Origin: JALSIF01 sp026981635 [NCBI: bacterium]
GTDB taxonomy: Bacteria > 4484-113 > JALSIF01
Assembly (NCBI GenBank): GCA_026981635.1
Contig: JALSIF010000006.1
Coordinates: 1-6,899, forward strand
DNA length: 6,899 nucleotides
Direction of reading: 5' to 3'
The translations under genes were made by a program, and so were the position numbers. Each line of letters begins with the position of its first letter. Within the stretch, counting starts at the first letter, position 1. Below the pieces are notes generated by a model, which had not been told where the DNA came from, made no database searches, and saw only the letters and a list, made by a program, of their open reading frames with translations. Positions 5,107-6,899 of the stretch are shown one piece after another.

Positions 5107-6681
5107 CTACTTGGCGTACTCAATCTCGCGCACCTCCCTTACCACGGTGACCTTGATTACACCGGGATACTGTAGCTCCTGCTCAATGCGGCGGGCAAGC
5201 TTTCTGGCCAGGTTGTGGGCCAAAACGTCGTCCACCTGCTCGGGCTTCACCATCACCCGAAGCTCGCGGCCCGCCTGGATGGCGTAGCACTTCTCCACCC
5301 CGGCAAACTGCTGGCCGATCTCCTCCAGCTTGGTGAGGCGCTTGATGTAGTGCTCCAGGCTCTCGCCCCGCGCCCCGGGTCGGCTGGCGCTGATGGAGTC
5401 GGCCACCTGCACGATGGCCGCCTCCAAGGTCTGCTCAATGTCGCCGTGGTGGGCGCCGATCACATTGCACACCACCTCATTCTCACCGTACTTCTGGGCC
5501 AGCTCCATGCCGATGAACTGGTGGGGTCCCTCCATTTCGGCGTCCACCGCCTTGCCGATGTCGTGGAGCAGGCCGCCCCGCTTGGCGTTGGTGGGGTCAA
5601 TGCCCAGCTCCGCCGCGATGGCGGCCGACAGAAAGGCCACCTCTATGGAGTGCTTGAGCACGTTCTGGCCATAGCTGGTGCGAAACTTGAGTTTGCCCAG
5701 AAGCTTTACCAGCTCGGGGTGGACCCCGCTTATGCCGGTGGCAAACAGGGCCTCCTGCCCCGCCTCCCAGATGATCTGCTCCATCTCCTCCTGCACCTGG
5801 GCTACCGTCTCCTCAATGCGGGCGGGGTGGATCCTGCCGTCGGCGATGAGCCGCTCCAGGGCCAGGCGGCAGGTCTCCCTTCTTACCGGGTCAAAGGAGG
5901 AGATGGTCACCACCCCGGGGGTCTCGTCCACAATCACGTCGCAGCCGGTCACCCGCTCCAGGGTGCGGATGTTTCTGCCCTCCTTGCCGATGACCCGTCC
6001 CTTCATCTTGTCGTCGGGCAGGTCCACCGTACTAACCATGGCGTCGGAGTAGTGGTCCACGCTGGTGCGCCACATGGCAGTCACCATGATGCGGCGCGCC
6101 TCCTGGGCCGCCTTCTCCTCCGCCTCCTCAATGATCCGCTTGTGGAGTTGGGCGGCCTCATACTCGGCCTCCTGCTCCACCTGGGCCATCAGCTCCTCTT
6201 TGGCCTCCTCCCGGCTCAGCCCGCTGATCCGCTCAAGCTCAGTCTTCAGCTCCTGGCGGAGCCGGTCCAGCTCCTCCTGACGGGCGGCCAGGGCTTTCTT
6301 CTGCTCCTCAATCTCCCGCTGGCGCCGATCCAGCTCGTCAAACCGCTCGCTGAGCTTCTCCTCCATGCGGGCGACCTGCTTCTGCCGATCGCGCAGGTCG
6401 CGCTCCCGCTGACGGAGCTCCTGGGTGATCTCGCTTCGCCGCTGGCGGGCCTCCTTCTCCGCCTGGCGGACGATATCGCTGGCCTCCTTGCGGGCCTGGC
6501 GCTGGGCCTCGGATAGGATCTCCTGGGCCTGCTTCTTGGCCTGGTCAATCTCCTCCCGGGCCTCCTCCAGGGCCTGCCTCACCACCCGGGGACCGAGCAG
6601 CTTCAGGCTGGCCACATAGCCCACCGCCAGTCCAAGAACGATGCCAACTAGTGCTGCTAGAAGTGCTACTGCCGTCTCCAT
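5107..6681 (-). CDS. rny: Ribonuclease Y
   Basis: The protein has 524 residues, normal for RNase Y, the membrane-bound endoribonuclease that starts mRNA decay in bacteria lacking RNase E. The order is classic: a transmembrane helix (3-25), a long charged coiled coil (~30-195), a KH domain with GRVIGKEGRNIR (228-239), and an HD phosphohydrolase domain with LKHS (His344), LLHDIGKA (His373-Asp374), GAHHGD (His411-His412) and VADSISASRPGAR (Asp428). All expected metal ligands are present. I chose ATG at 6681 because GGTGAGG (6687-6693) lies five bases upstream and the membrane helix then starts at residue 3. An in-frame ATG at 6738 would add 19 residues with no family precedent. The gene follows recA by 84 bases on the same strand, an arrangement common in RNase Y-containing phyla, and no promoter was seen between them. 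Confidence 0.97.
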   Translation of the reverse strand: METAVALLAALVGIVLGLAVGYVASLKLLGPRVVRQALEEAREEIDQAKKQAQEILSEAQRQARKEASDIVRQAEKEARQRRSEITQELRQRERDLRDRQKQVARMEEKLSERFDELDRRQREIEEQKKALAARQEELDRLRQELKTELERISGLSREEAKEELMAQVEQEAEYEAAQLHKRIIEEAEEKAAQEARRIMVTAMWRTSVDHYSDAMVSTVDLPDDKMKGRVIGKEGRNIRTLERVTGCDVIVDETPGVVTISSFDPVRRETCRLALERLIADGRIHPARIEETVAQVQEEMEQIIWEAGQEALFATGISGVHPELVKLLGKLKFRTSYGQNVLKHSIEVAFLSAAIAAELGIDPTNAKRGGLLHDIGKAVDAEMEGPHQFIGMELAQKYGENEVVCNVIGAHHGDIEQTLEAAIVQVADSISASRPGARGESLEHYIKRLTKLEEIGQQFAGVEKCYAIQAGRELRVMVKPEQVDDVLAHNLARKLARRIEQELQYPGVIKVTVVREVREIEYAK

Positions 6682-6765
6682 ATGATCCTCACCGCCTTTG
6701 CGGGAGGTCGCCGGGACGGAGCCCCAGGAAGACGGCAAGCGACTAGAGCGTCTAAGTCAGGGGGG

Positions 6766-6899
6766 CTAGGCCTGCTTTGCCTTGAGCTCTTCCTCCACCT
6801 CGCTCTCCGGCTCAGGGCTTACCTCCACCACCCGCGGGGGAAGCAGGATGGCCCTTAGCCGCTTCTCCAACTCAGCCAAAAGCTCGGGGTTCTCCTCCA
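6766..6899 (-). CDS. recA: Recombinase RecA, C-terminal 43 residues (5' part outside window)
   Basis: The visible frame is 43 codons ending in TAG at 6768-6766, with the start beyond the right edge. It reads EENPELLAELEKRLRAIL, which fits the end of the RecA C-terminal domain (typically eNPela.eIe.kiRe.l), and then a Glu-rich tail (residues 24-43), like the acidic RecA tail that tempers DNA binding. Position directly upstream of rny supports the call, as recA-rny is a common pair. With only the tail visible the ATPase motifs cannot be checked. Another protein ending in the same helix is possible but less likely. Confidence 0.8.
   Translation of the reverse strand, partial: EENPELLAELEKRLRAILLPPRVVEVSPEPESEVEEELKAKQA

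Noticed and set aside
5215-6516. A 433-codon open frame on the plus strand, opposite rny
   Set aside because: The translation is Leu/Gly/His-rich with no motif and mirrors the highly conserved RNase Y frame; it results from codon bias in GC-rich DNA.
6682-6765. Possible promoter or terminator between recA and rny
   Set aside because: No -10 or T-tract was found; only a short imperfect inverted repeat near 6743-6760 is present, so co-transcription is the simpler reading.

Overview
The window is a GC-rich stretch of a bacterial chromosome. It carries seven protein genes, two of them cut by the window edges, packed with intergenic gaps of 11 to 189 bases. No RNA gene, insertion sequence, CRISPR array, phage gene or long repeat was found. 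The best taxonomic clues are the recA tail followed by RNase Y (an enzyme absent from E. coli), a ribosomal protein L27 without the N-terminal extension seen in Firmicutes, and a secreted CsgG-family protein that suggests a cell envelope with exported assembly factors. Together these point to a non-proteobacterial, non-Firmicutes lineage, possibly deep-branching. The phylum cannot be fixed from this window.

Layout, left to right. Positions 1-1282 (minus) hold a gene of at least 427 codons that runs off the left edge. It encodes a single-pass membrane protein whose outer domain looks like a degenerate family 3 glycoside hydrolase (NagZ-type) barrel without the catalytic motifs. A perfect TATAAT lies six bases before its GTG codon, with no ribosome binding site, so the mRNA is probably leaderless. 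Positions 1405-2385 (plus), diverging from it, encode a signal-peptide-bearing CsgG-family protein with a FlgT-like C-terminal domain. Convergent to that, 2421-3164 (minus) encodes an SpsF-type cytidylyltransferase. A 189-base gap upstream of it carries a TATAAT promoter element and a leader with strong inverted repeats. Positions 3354-4388 (minus) encode a sugar-1-phosphate nucleotidyltransferase of the mannose-1-phosphate guanylyltransferase type.

The right half is conserved housekeeping DNA, all on the minus strand: rpmA (L27), rplU (L21), rny (RNase Y) and the last 43 codons of recA. A near-consensus promoter sits between rny and rplU, so rplU-rpmA and probably the nucleotidyltransferase form one unit and recA-rny another. 

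Functionally, the right half serves ribosome assembly, mRNA decay and DNA repair. The two nucleotide-sugar enzymes would activate sugars for surface polysaccharide, and the divergent left pair are both predicted envelope proteins of unknown role. The window is mostly ordinary. The points worth a second look are the degenerate hydrolase-like membrane protein with its leaderless promoter and the structured leader in front of the SpsF-like gene.
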